From Pseudomonas fluorescens (GTDB taxonomy: Bacteria; Pseudomonadota; Gammaproteobacteria; Pseudomonadales; Pseudomonadaceae), in the NCBI RefSeq assembly GCF_004683905.1, contig NZ_CP038438.1:372001-436000 (forward strand): a stretch of 64,000 bases of DNA, read 5' to 3'. Below the pieces are notes generated by a model. That model saw only the letters and a list, made by a program, of their open reading frames with translations, was not told the origin of the DNA and made no database searches. Both the position numbers and the translations under genes were made by a program. Of the stretch, positions 8,947 to 16,257 are shown piece after piece; within the stretch, counting starts at the first letter, position 1; each line of letters begins with the position of its first letter.

Positions 8947-9402
8947 TTATTTGAAGTCGTTCTGCCGCCACGCTTCGTACACGGCCACCGCCACGGTGTT
9001 GGACAGGTTCAGGCTGCGGCAGCCTTCACGCATCGGCAGGCGCAGGCGCTGTTCGGCGGGCAGGGCGTCGAGCACTTCCGCCGGCAGGCCACGGCTTTCC
9101 GGGCCGAAGATGAACGCATCGCCCGGGACGAACGCGGCGTCGTGAAACGGCCGCGAGCCCTTGGTGGTGAACGCGAACAGCCGTGGGTTGCCGAGGCTTT
9201 CCAGGCAACTGGCGAGGTCGGCGTGGCGCTGCAACGTGGCATATTCGTGGTAGTCGAGACCGGCCCGGCGCAAGCGCTTGTCGTCCATCTCGAAACCCAG
9301 CGGTTCGATCAAATGCAGGTGGCAGCCGCTGTTGGCGCACAGCCTGATAACGTTGCCGGTGTTCGGCGGAATTTCTGGTTGAAAAAGGATGACGTGAAAC
9401 AT
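8947..9402 (-). CDS. trmL: tRNA (cytidine/uridine(34)-2'-O)-methyltransferase
   Basis: A 151-residue SPOUT (SpoU-type) enzyme that 2'-O-methylates the wobble base of certain leucine tRNAs. The protein starts MFHVILFQPEIPPNTGNVIR, the classic motif 1. FIFGPESRGLP and LPMREGCRSLNLSNTVAV are motifs 2 and 3, which form the SAM-binding knot. The start ATG at 9402 has GGAG seven bases upstream. It overlaps the ATG of the divergent gene at 9401 through a shared CATG, so the two 5' ends face each other directly. Confidence 0.94.
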   Translation of the reverse strand: MFHVILFQPEIPPNTGNVIRLCANSGCHLHLIEPLGFEMDDKRLRRAGLDYHEYATLQRHADLASCLESLGNPRLFAFTTKGSRPFHDAAFVPGDAFIFGPESRGLPAEVLDALPAEQRLRLPMREGCRSLNLSNTVAVAVYEAWRQNDFK

Positions 9403-9841
9403 GCACGGCTCCGAAGGTAAAGATGACGCGCATTCTACGCCGCAAGCCGACCCGCGTTCGAAACTATTCCCGCGGGTGATCGGTTCGCTGGCGATTGTCG
9501 GCGTGATGGTCGGCTTGATGATCGGTCGCCTGACCACGCCGGACCCCAGTGTGCTGCAGCAGGTCGACGTGACCGGTGACGGCCTGGTGGTGTGGTTCAG
9601 CAACGAACCGAAGCTGCACGGTGAAATCATCGATGGCACCGTGGCCCTGTTGTTTCAGGCAGAGGGCAAGGCGCAAAAGGGTCAGCTGAAGCTCAACGGC
9701 AAGGACGTGAACTGGCGAACGCGCTTGAGTGACGGTGGGCTGTTGCTGACGGTGCTGGCGGCGCGGCCGCTGCAAGGGGAGTGGGCCGGGAGCAAGGTCG
9801 ATGACCGCTGGCGGCTGGAGATCCATCTCCGGGAGCAATAA
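9401..9841 (+). CDS. Conserved small membrane protein of unknown function
   Basis: A 146-residue protein with a short basic N-terminus, one membrane segment (about 26-45, IGSLAIVGVMVGLMIGRL) and a roughly 95-residue domain outside, probably periplasmic and beta-rich (VDVTGDGLVVWFSNEP, GTVALLFQAEGKAQKG, WRLEIHLREQ). I do not recognise a functional family. The position between trmL and nrsZ matches a conserved hypothetical gene in P. aeruginosa, as I recall. The ATG overlaps the trmL start codon on the other strand. The stop codon lies at the 3' end of the opposing nrsZ RNA. Confidence 0.8.
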   Translation: MHGSEGKDDAHSTPQADPRSKLFPRVIGSLAIVGVMVGLMIGRLTTPDPSVLQQVDVTGDGLVVWFSNEPKLHGEIIDGTVALLFQAEGKAQKGQLKLNGKDVNWRTRLSDGGLLLTVLAARPLQGEWAGSKVDDRWRLEIHLREQ

Positions 9842-10061
9842 AAGCGGGAATCCCCGGCCTGCCTGTACCAGGGTTCCCAAAACGGGGTGGACTTCGCTGA
9901 GAGCGTCGGTCCGGTGTAAAGAGGGAACCCCCGGCCTGCCTGTACCAAGGATCCCAAAAGGGTGGGTTCGCCGCGTTGCGGTTTGAACCCGGTGTAAAGA
10001 GGGGAATCCCCGGCCTGCCTGTACCAAGGTCCCCGAAACGGGTGGTGAATCGAATCACCTG
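9836..10061 (-). ncRNA. nrsZ: NrsZ-type nitrogen-regulated small RNA
   Basis: A convergent region after ntrC holds three copies of a 45-50 base unit, spaced 77 and 79 bases apart (common core around 9854, 9931 and 10010). On the minus strand each unit folds as a hairpin with GGTACAGGCAGGCC in the loop. The last hairpin (stem GGGAA/TTCCC plus CCC/GGG) is followed by GCTTTTATT, a Rho-independent terminator. A sigma-54 promoter (10072-10087) predicts a start near 10061. Position, repeated hairpins and promoter type all match P. aeruginosa NrsZ, a processed RNA induced by NtrBC that affects swarming and rhamnolipid production. The exact ends are inferred. Confidence 0.85.
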
Positions 10062-10071
10062 TGAGGGTTAT

Positions 10072-10087
10072 TGCAGGCGGCGTGCCA
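10072..10087 (-). promoter_or_regulatory. Sigma-54 (-24/-12) promoter of nrsZ
   Basis: The minus strand reads TGGCACGCCGCCTGCA: GG and GC are ten bases apart, with the TGGCACG consensus in the -24 box. It lies about 12 bases before the predicted RNA start. Confidence 0.85.
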
Positions 10088-10127
10088 GTTTTAGTATTTG
10101 GAAACAGAAAAATCCCTCAAATGCACC

Positions 10128-10150
10128 AAAGCCCCGTAAATCGGGGCTTT
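10128..10150 (-). terminator. Terminator hairpin downstream of ntrC
   Basis: A nine-pair stem AAAGCCCCG-TAAAT-CGGGGCTTT. It probably ends ntrBC transcription on the minus strand, though no long T run follows on that side; the plus-strand side is followed by cgagttttta. It separates ntrC from the nrsZ promoter. Confidence 0.65.
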
Positions 10151-10229
10151 CGAGTTTTTACTGGCCGGTTTTTTCAGTCTTGCCTGGATGGTTTTTGCAC
10201 AGGTTGCGATGCCCGATCACGGGTCAAAG

Positions 10230-10246
10230 TGCATTAGGTTGGTGCA
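10230..10246 (-). promoter_or_regulatory. NtrC-like binding site upstream of nrsZ
   Basis: The minus strand reads TGCACCAACCTAATGCA, close to the NtrC consensus TGCACC-N5-GGTGCA. It lies about 145-160 bases upstream of the sigma-54 promoter at 10072-10087, a normal enhancer distance. Confidence 0.65.
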
Positions 10247-10258
10247 CGGCGGGACCAC

Positions 10259-10346
10259 TGTGGGAGCGGGCTTGCTCGCGAAGGCGTCGCGTCAGTCACT
10301 GATACGTTTCATGAACAGCGCTTTCGTGAGCAAGCCCACTCTCACA
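10259..10346. repeat. REPIN-like palindrome, GTGGGAGCGGGCTTGCTCGC family
   Basis: Inverted arms TGTGGGAGCGGG... and ...CCCACTCTCACA lie just after the ntrC stop. One arm is slightly diverged (GAGTGGG, TCGTGAGC). Confidence 0.85.
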
Positions 10347-10360
10347 GAGGGCGTGGTTGA

Positions 10361-11797
10361 TCAGCCCTCATCCCCCTCATCATCATCCCCACCGTCCACT
10401 TTCATCCCCAATTCCTTGATCTTGCGCGTCAGGGTATTACGCCCCCAGCCGAGCAATACCGCCGCATCACGCCGGCGACCGGCCGTGTGCTTCAGTGCGG
10501 TCTCGATCATGATCCGCTCGAACGCCGGCACCGCGCTGTCGAGCAGGCTCGACTGGCCTCGGGCCAACGCCTGATCGGCCCACTGGCGCAGCGCCTGCTC
10601 CCAGTTGGTCACTGGCGCCGAATCCTGCGGCAGGCTCAGCAGTTCCGGTGGCAGGTCACTGATGTGCACTTCGCGCCCGGAGGCCATCACGGTGATCCAG
10701 CGGCAGGTGTTCTCCAGCTGCCGCACGTTGCCCGGCCATGGCAGGTTCTTCAGGTATTCCTCGGTCTCGCTCTTGAGCAGCTTCGGCTCCACCGCCAGTT
10801 CTTGCGCGGCGCGGCTGAGGAAGTGCTTGGCCAGGGTCGGAATGTCTTCGCGACGGTCCGACAGGCGCGGGATGTGGATGCGGATCACGTTGAGGCGGTG
10901 GAACAAGTCCTCACGGAATTTCCCGGCATGCACCAGGGTTTCCAGATTCTGGTGAGTCGCGGCAATGATCCGCACATCGACCTTGACCGGGACATGGCCG
11001 CCGACGCGATAGAACTCGCCGTCCGCCAGCACCCGCAGCAAACGGGTCTGGGTATCTGCCGGCATGTCGCCGATTTCGTCGAGGAACAGCGTGCCGCCGT
11101 CAGCCTGCTCGAAGCGCCCGCGACGCAGGTTGGCCGCGCCGGTGAATGCGCCTTTTTCGTGGCCGAACAGCTCAGATTCCATCAGGTCCTTGGGGATCGC
11201 CGCCATGTTCAGCGCGATGAACGGCGAGGCCGCGCGCGGGCTGTGGCGGTGCAGGGCGTGGGCCACCAGTTCTTTACCGGTACCGGATTCGCCGTTGATC
11301 AGCACGGTGATGTTGGAGTGGCTCAAGCGGCCGATGGCGCGAAACACCTCCTGCATCGCCGGCGCTTCGCCGATGATTTCCGGGGTGCGGGTCAGCGCCG
11401 GCACCACTTCCAGGCCTTGCTGCTCTTGCGCATGCTGATTGGCGCGCTTGACCAGCGATACCGCCTCGTCGACGTCGAACGGCTTCGGCAGGTATTCGAA
11501 AGCGCCGCCCTGATAAGACGCAACGGCGCTGTCGAGGTCGGAGTGCGCGGTCATGATGATCACTGGCAGCCGTGGGTGCTGTTCGCGGATACGTGCCAGC
11601 AGGTCGAGGCCACTGGCGCCCGGCATGCGGATGTCGGAAATGATCACATCAGGCTGCTGACGGGCCAGACGACTCATCACGCCATCGGCGCTGTCGAAGC
11701 TCTGCGTGGTCATGCCTTCCTGCTGCAAGGCCTTTTCCAGAACCCAACGGATAGAACGGTCGTCATCGACGATCCACACGGTTTCACTACGGCTCAT
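10361..11797 (-). CDS. ntrC: Nitrogen regulation response regulator NtrC (NR(I))
   Basis: A 478-residue enhancer-binding activator of sigma-54 promoters under nitrogen limitation. The receiver domain (1-125) has Asp55 in ISDIRMPG as the phosphorylation site. The AAA+ domain (about 140-370) has Walker A GESGTGKE at 169-176, the sigma-54 contact loop GAFTGA at 216-221 and Walker B TLFLDEIGD. A Fis-type helix-turn-helix ends the protein (AAVLLGWGRNTLTRKIKELG). The start ATG overlaps the ntrB stop by four bases, so the sensor and regulator are translationally coupled. Confidence 0.97.
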   Translation of the reverse strand: MSRSETVWIVDDDRSIRWVLEKALQQEGMTTQSFDSADGVMSRLARQQPDVIISDIRMPGASGLDLLARIREQHPRLPVIIMTAHSDLDSAVASYQGGAFEYLPKPFDVDEAVSLVKRANQHAQEQQGLEVVPALTRTPEIIGEAPAMQEVFRAIGRLSHSNITVLINGESGTGKELVAHALHRHSPRAASPFIALNMAAIPKDLMESELFGHEKGAFTGAANLRRGRFEQADGGTLFLDEIGDMPADTQTRLLRVLADGEFYRVGGHVPVKVDVRIIAATHQNLETLVHAGKFREDLFHRLNVIRIHIPRLSDRREDIPTLAKHFLSRAAQELAVEPKLLKSETEEYLKNLPWPGNVRQLENTCRWITVMASGREVHISDLPPELLSLPQDSAPVTNWEQALRQWADQALARGQSSLLDSAVPAFERIMIETALKHTAGRRRDAAVLLGWGRNTLTRKIKELGMKVDGGDDDEGDEG

Positions 11798-12879
11798 GTC
11801 GATGTGGCTCCTTGTTCCAGTGGCAGAAAGATCGAGAACGTGGTGTGGCCGGGGTGGCTGTCACACTCGATCAGGCCCTGGTGCTGGCTGATGATGTTCT
11901 GGGTGATGGCCAGGCCCAGCCCGGTACCGTCCGGGCGGCCGCTGACCATGGGAAAGAAGATGGTTTCCTGAAGTTCTGCAGGGATCCCCGGGCCGTTGTC
12001 GATGATCTCGATCTTGGTCACCAGGCGATGACGGACGTGGCCGATGGTGAACTGGCGCATGGTCCGGGTGCGCAGGCTGATGCGGCCCAGACGCAGCTCG
12101 TTCTGGCTGCTGATCGCCTGCATCGCGTTGCGCACGATGTTCAGTACGGCCTGAATCATTTGTTCGCGGTCGATCAATACGTCGGGAATGCTCGGGTCGT
12201 AGTCGCGCACCAAGGTGATGCAGCCCTGGCTTTCCGCTTCGACCAGTTGGCAGACGCGTTCGAGCACTTCGTGAACGTTGCACAATGCCAGCGACGGCAG
12301 CTTGTTCGAGCCGAGCATGCGGTCGACCAGATTGCGCAGACGGTCGGCCTCTTCAATGATCACGTTGGTGTAGTCGCGCAGGCTGTCTTCCGGCAATTCG
12401 CGGGCCAGCAATTGCGCGGCGCCACGGATGCCGCCGAGCGGGTTCTTGATCTCGTGGGCGAGGCCGCGCACCAGCATTTTGCTGGTTTCCTGCTTGGACA
12501 GTTGCGCCTCTTCCTTGGTGATCCGCAGCAGGCGATCACGCGGGTGCACCTCAAGCAGAAGCATGGTCGCGCCGTTGCTGAGGATCGGTGTCACCGCATA
12601 GTCCACGGTCAGGGTCTGGCCGGTGAGGGCAGTGAGCATCGCTTCGCGCTTGGTGAAAGGGTGTGCCTGTTCGACCGCCTGACGCAGCGAGTTGAGCGCC
12701 TCGGTGGACTCGGTGAACAACTCGCTGATGAACTGCCCATGGCTGCGCTGACCGCTGATGGCCAGCAGCATCTCGGCCGCCGGGTTCATGTATTCGAGGC
12801 GCAGTTCGGCGTCGAGCAGGATGGTGGCGGTGGTCAGGTTGTCGAGCAGCAAACGGTGGATTGCGTCGCTAATAGTCAT
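11794..12879 (-). CDS. ntrB: Nitrogen regulation sensor histidine kinase NtrB (NR(II))
   Basis: A 361-residue soluble kinase/phosphatase that controls NtrC in response to PII proteins. The PAS domain (about 12-115, LLDAELRLEYMNPAAEMLL) is followed by HisKA with His142 in RGLAHEIKNPLGG and an HATPase domain (VLNIVRNAMQA as N-box, DNGPGIP, GRPDGTGLGLAI). There is no membrane segment. The gene has its own 230-base upstream region carrying a sigma-54 type promoter and an NtrC-like site, so autoregulation is likely. Confidence 0.96.
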   Translation of the reverse strand: MTISDAIHRLLLDNLTTATILLDAELRLEYMNPAAEMLLAISGQRSHGQFISELFTESTEALNSLRQAVEQAHPFTKREAMLTALTGQTLTVDYAVTPILSNGATMLLLEVHPRDRLLRITKEEAQLSKQETSKMLVRGLAHEIKNPLGGIRGAAQLLARELPEDSLRDYTNVIIEEADRLRNLVDRMLGSNKLPSLALCNVHEVLERVCQLVEAESQGCITLVRDYDPSIPDVLIDREQMIQAVLNIVRNAMQAISSQNELRLGRISLRTRTMRQFTIGHVRHRLVTKIEIIDNGPGIPAELQETIFFPMVSGRPDGTGLGLAITQNIISQHQGLIECDSHPGHTTFSIFLPLEQGATST

Positions 12880-12936
12880 CGGAGCCTCTTTTGGGGGCGG
12901 AGCGTGCGCAAGAAGCAGGCGTCGTTAAACGGAAAA

Positions 12937-12952
12937 TGCAAAAACCAAACCA
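12937..12952 (-). promoter_or_regulatory. Possible sigma-54 promoter of ntrBC
   Basis: The minus strand reads TGGTTTGGTTTTTGCA, with GG and GC exactly ten bases apart and a consensus TTGCA -12 box; the -24 box matches only TGG. It lies about 60 bases before the ntrB start. Confidence 0.55.
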
Positions 12953-13078
12953 AGGCTCCGAAAAGAAGCGTTCAACCCGTGAAACAGGCGTTTGACGCTC
13001 GTTTGAGTGGCAGGGTGCCAGCTCGAACGGGAAGTTTCGAACCAAAATGGGTTGGAATCTGGGTACGGTGCAGCCCAT

Positions 13079-13095
13079 TGCACCAATATAGTGCG
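13079..13095 (-). promoter_or_regulatory. NtrC-like binding site upstream of ntrBC
   Basis: The plus strand reads TGCACCAATATAGTGCG, near the consensus TGCACC-N5-GGTGCA. It is about 130 bases upstream of the sigma-54 like element at 12937-12952. Confidence 0.6.
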
Positions 13096-13110
13096 TAAAG
13101 CTGAATGGCG

Positions 13111-13728
13111 TTAGAAGAAGCGCAGGAAGGGATTTTTTTCTTCGGCGGGTTTGTCTTTCAGCGGACATTCCGGGCGCACGCCGTAGTCCTCGCTGACGCA
13201 GGGTTTGACCTGGCGTTTCTGCGCCAGCGAGATGCGCAGCATGTGGAACGGCTGGTTGGCGGTGCGCTCGACAGTGCGACCCTGCTCATCAAGGATTTCC
13301 ACCGACAGGTTGTGACTGCCGCGGTCGATGTTGCTCAGCGGGAATACCGGACTCAGTCCCGGCTCGCCAGTGGCCTGGCCGTCCAGCAGCAGGCGATAGC
13401 GATGGCCCTGCTGTAAGCCAGGTTCGCTGGTGACACTGACGATCACCTCGCCCGCGCTGCTGCGAAGGGTCGCATCCGGCTCGGGGATCAGGATGCGCAG
13501 CATGTCGTAGTGAAACGGTGGTTGTTCCGCGACCTTTTTTACAGCGCTGATCGGTGCGGCAGCCGTGGGGTTGGCCGACATGCGATTGCTGGTGGCTATA
13601 GGCACGCGCTTGGCGTTGCCGCGCGGCTGGTCGGTGTAGACGCGATTGCCCTGCGCGTCGACATAGGTGAAGACCTCTGCCGAAACGGGCAGGGCGAACA
13701 GGCACAGGATCAGCCAGAAAATTCTCAC
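13111..13728 (-). CDS. DUF4124 domain protein, exported (second of a tandem pair)
   Basis: A 205-residue protein beginning at GTG 13728, which overlaps the stop of the preceding DUF4124 gene (GTGA). A signal peptide (MRIFWLILCLFALPVSA) is followed by the DUF4124 motif EVFTYVDAQGNRVYTDQPRGNAKR. A beta-sandwich like region comes next (VIVSVTSEPGLQQGHRYRLL, LSNIDRGSHNLSVEI) and the C-terminus is Lys-rich (KDKPAEEKNPFLRFF). It is predicted periplasmic. The function is unknown. It is a paralogue of its neighbour and sits directly upstream of ntrBC, but the long gap before ntrB argues for separate promoters. Confidence 0.85.
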   Translation of the reverse strand: MRIFWLILCLFALPVSAEVFTYVDAQGNRVYTDQPRGNAKRVPIATSNRMSANPTAAAPISAVKKVAEQPPFHYDMLRILIPEPDATLRSSAGEVIVSVTSEPGLQQGHRYRLLLDGQATGEPGLSPVFPLSNIDRGSHNLSVEILDEQGRTVERTANQPFHMLRISLAQKRQVKPCVSEDYGVRPECPLKDKPAEEKNPFLRFF

Positions 13729-14237
13729 GGCTTGTGCACCCGCTGTACGGTGAACACCACCGCCGGGCTCTGCTGGATGATCGCTTCGCCGTCGATCACC
13801 TGCACCGCGAGACGATGCTCGCCGCGATCGACATTCACCAATTGCAGGATCGGCACGTTGCTCGGCTGGCCGTAAGGCGCGTCGTCCAGGACCAGCCTTA
13901 ATTGGTGCGGCGCCTGCAGGCGCGGCTTGATCAGCACGTTGACAGTGAAGGTGCCGTTGTTGGCGCGCAGCGCTTCTTCGCTGGGCAGGCCGGTCAGCTC
14001 CAGCACCTCGTAGGCACTGCGTGCCGCGGGGCGTGTGTCGGTGCTTGAAGGCGCTGGCGCGCTCGGTGCCTGTGGCTCGACGCGGTTGAGTGGCGGCAAC
14101 TCGACCGGCTGCGCCTGAACACCGTCCGGCGAGTGATCGCTGTAAACCGTGTTGCCATTGGCATCGGTGTACTTGTAGATCTGCGCGGCGGCGGGCAGGG
14201 CGATCAGCAGCAGGATGTAGAGAAAGGTGCGACCCAT
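13725..14237 (-). CDS. DUF4124 domain protein, exported (first of a tandem pair)
   Basis: A 170-residue protein from the ATG at 14237, chosen because it opens the signal peptide MGRTFLYILLLIALPAAA. The DUF4124 motif QIYKYTDANGNTVYSDHSPD follows. After a Pro/Ala-rich linker, a region aligns with the neighbour's second half (NVPILQLVNVDRGEHRLAVQ against SPVFPLSNIDRGSHNLSVEI). The two are clearly tandem paralogues and are translationally coupled by a GTGA overlap. It is predicted periplasmic, with no known activity. Confidence 0.85.
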   Translation of the reverse strand: MGRTFLYILLLIALPAAAQIYKYTDANGNTVYSDHSPDGVQAQPVELPPLNRVEPQAPSAPAPSSTDTRPAARSAYEVLELTGLPSEEALRANNGTFTVNVLIKPRLQAPHQLRLVLDDAPYGQPSNVPILQLVNVDRGEHRLAVQVIDGEAIIQQSPAVVFTVQRVHKP

Positions 14238-14340
14238 GAAATCGACCGGGAAAGAAAGCGATGGGGTGCAGCATAGGCCAGGTGCGGCGGTTGGCCCAAC
14301 CCGGGACATATCCGGAGATCATTCAGACGCCAAAAATCCG

Positions 14341-14429
14341 TGTGGGAGTGGGCTTGCTCGCGAATGCGGTCGGTCGTTGAAGGTGATGGTGGCTGACACG
14401 ACGCCTTCGCGAGCAAGCCCGCTCCCACA
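14341..14429. repeat. REPIN-like palindrome, GTGGGAGCGGGCTTGCTCGC family
   Basis: Inverted arms lie between the glnA terminator and the first DUF4124 gene (left arm GTGGGAGTGGGCTTGCTCGC, right arm exact). Confidence 0.9.
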
Positions 14430-14463
14430 GGGGTTTTGAGTAGTTTCATAAATCGTGGGCAAT

Positions 14464-14495
14464 AAAAAGGCCTCCCGAAGGAGGCCTCTTATTGT
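14464..14495 (-). terminator. glnA: Rho-independent terminator of glnA
   Basis: A GC-rich stem AGGCCTCC-CGAA-GGAGGCCT, followed on the minus strand by a TTTTTATT run, about 30 bases after the glnA stop. Confidence 0.85.
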
Positions 14496-14522
14496 CACGC
14501 CGCATAGCGCGGCGCTACCGGA

Positions 14523-15929
14523 TCAGCAGCTGTAGTACAGCTCATATTCCAGTGGGTGTACGAAGGTACGGACCTTGATTTCTTCTTCGGATTTCAGCGC
14601 GATGTAAGCGTCGATGAAGTCGTCGGAGAACACGCCGCCCTTGGTCAGGAACGCACGGCCCTTGTCCAGCTCTTCCAGGGCTTCTTTCAGGCTGCCGCAA
14701 ACTTGTGGGATCTCTTTCGCCTCTTCAGGCGGCAGGTCGTACAGGTTTTTGTCAGCGGCATCGCCTGGGTGGATCTTGTTCTGGATACCGTCCAGACCGG
14801 CCATCAGCAGTGCTGCGAAAGCCAGGTACGGGTTGGCAGCCGGATCCGGGAAGCGTGCTTCGATACGACGGCCGCGTGGGCTGTTGACGTAAGGAATACG
14901 GATCGAGGCGGAACGGTTGCGGGCCGAGTAGGCCAGCATTACCGGCGCTTCGAAACCTGGCACCAGACGCTTGTAGGAGTTGGTAGCCGGGTTGGTGAAG
15001 CCGTTCAGGGCCTTACCGTGCTTGATGATACCGCCGATGAAGTACAGGGCGGTTTCGGACAGGCCGGCATAGCCTTCGCCAGCGAAGGTGTTCTTGCCGT
15101 CTTTGGCGATGGACATGTGTACGTGCATGCCCGAGCCGTTGTCGCCGTACAGTGGCTTCGGCATGAAGGTCGCAGTGCGGCCGTAAGCGTCGGCAACGTT
15201 GTGGACAACGTATTTCAGAGTCTGAACTTCGTCAGCTTTCTTCACCAGGGTGTTGAACTTGACACCGATTTCGTTCTGACCGGCAGTCGCCACTTCGTGG
15301 TGGTGAACTTCAACGGTCTGGCCCATCTCTTCCAGTGCGTTGCACATGGCAGTACGGATTTCGTGGTCGTGGTCGAACGGCGGAACCGGGAAGTAGCCGC
15401 CTTTGATGCCAGGACGGTGGCCTTTGTTGCCGCCTTCGATGTCCTGGTCGGACATCCACGAGCCTTGTTCGGAGTAGATCTTGAACATCGAGCCGGAGAT
15501 GTCGGACTTGAACTTCACTTCGTCGAAGATGAAGAATTCTGGCTCGGGACCGGCGAAGACGGTGTCACCGATACCGGTGGTCTTCAGGTATTCCTCGGCG
15601 CGGTGAGCGATGGCGCGCGGGTCGCGATCGTAACCTTGCATGGTCGACGGTTCGATGATGTCGCAAACCAGGATCAGGGTTGCGTCTTCGGTGAACGGAT
15701 CGAGAACGGCAGTATCGTCGTCCGGCAGCAGGATCATGTCGGAGGCTTCGATGCCTTTCCAGCCAGCGATGGAGGAACCGTCGAACATCTTGCCGACTTC
15801 GAAGAAGTCGTCTTCCAGCGCATCGCGAGCCGGCATGGTCACGTGGTGCTGAGTGCCTTTGGTGTCCGTGAAGCGCAGATCAATCCACTTGACGTCATGA
15901 TCTTTGATGAGTTGAACCGACTTCGACAT
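14523..15929 (-). CDS. glnA: Glutamine synthetase, type I
   Basis: A 468-residue subunit of the dodecameric enzyme that makes glutamine from glutamate, ammonia and ATP. Landmarks are [13 protein letters not shown] near 50, [12 protein letters not shown] (metal-binding Glu), the latch segment [34 protein letters not shown], and NLYDLPPEE, whose Tyr is the expected adenylylation site. The ATG at 15929 has GGAGG upstream. A sigma-54 promoter (16026-16041) and an NtrC-like site lie in front, so nitrogen control through NtrC is expected. Confidence 0.98.
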   Translation of the reverse strand: MSKSVQLIKDHDVKWIDLRFTDTKGTQHHVTMPARDALEDDFFEVGKMFDGSSIAGWKGIEASDMILLPDDDTAVLDPFTEDATLILVCDIIEPSTMQGYDRDPRAIAHRAEEYLKTTGIGDTVFAGPEPEFFIFDEVKFKSDISGSMFKIYSEQGSWMSDQDIEGGNKGHRPGIKGGYFPVPPFDHDHEIRTAMCNALEEMGQTVEVHHHEVATAGQNEIGVKFNTLVKKADEVQTLKYVVHNVADAYGRTATFMPKPLYGDNGSGMHVHMSIAKDGKNTFAGEGYAGLSETALYFIGGIIKHGKALNGFTNPATNSYKRLVPGFEAPVMLAYSARNRSASIRIPYVNSPRGRRIEARFPDPAANPYLAFAALLMAGLDGIQNKIHPGDAADKNLYDLPPEEAKEIPQVCGSLKEALEELDKGRAFLTKGGVFSDDFIDAYIALKSEEEIKVRTFVHPLEYELYYSC

Positions 15930-16025
15930 AGTGTCCTCCGGGTGGCTTAGGGCTTGGTAGTGGATGCCCTTAATAGGGGTGATGCCGGCGCAGATACTCT
16001 GCCAAGGCAACCTGCCTCACAAGGG

Positions 16026-16041
16026 AGCAAATTGCATGCCA
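16026..16041 (-). promoter_or_regulatory. glnA: Sigma-54 promoter of glnA
   Basis: The minus strand reads TGGCATGCAATTTGCT: GG and GC ten bases apart, with TGGCA and TTGCT boxes. It is about 95 bases before the glnA start codon. Confidence 0.85.
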
Positions 16042-16145
16042 GTGCCCCAGCATGGGTTTTTTGCCCCAATTTCACGCTTTGAGCGCTGCAAAGCGCCATA
16101 AAGGTGAAAATCTCGCCCCTTAATGTAGCGCCTTAAATCAGAAAT

Positions 16146-16162
16146 GACCTGTTTTGGTGCAA
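16146..16162 (-). promoter_or_regulatory. NtrC-like binding site upstream of glnA
   Basis: The minus strand reads TGCACCAAAACAGGTCA; the left half is consensus and the right half is diverged. It lies about 105 bases upstream of the sigma-54 promoter. The rest of the 328-base glnA-thiI gap shows nothing else I can name; it must also contain the thiI promoter. Confidence 0.6.
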
Positions 16163-16257
16163 GTGAAACCTTCTGCATATTAACTGGTTAAACCTTGAGC
16201 AATTTCCGCTATAATCCGCGCCCCCCTTTTTCGGCTGGCCCTGCGCGCGCTGTTTTC

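Noticed and set aside
9838..10050. Repeats at 77-79 base spacing considered as a short CRISPR array or tandem satellite
   Set aside because: There are only three units, the repeat core is longer than the spacer, each unit is a hairpin and a sigma-54 promoter drives them; NrsZ explains all of this.
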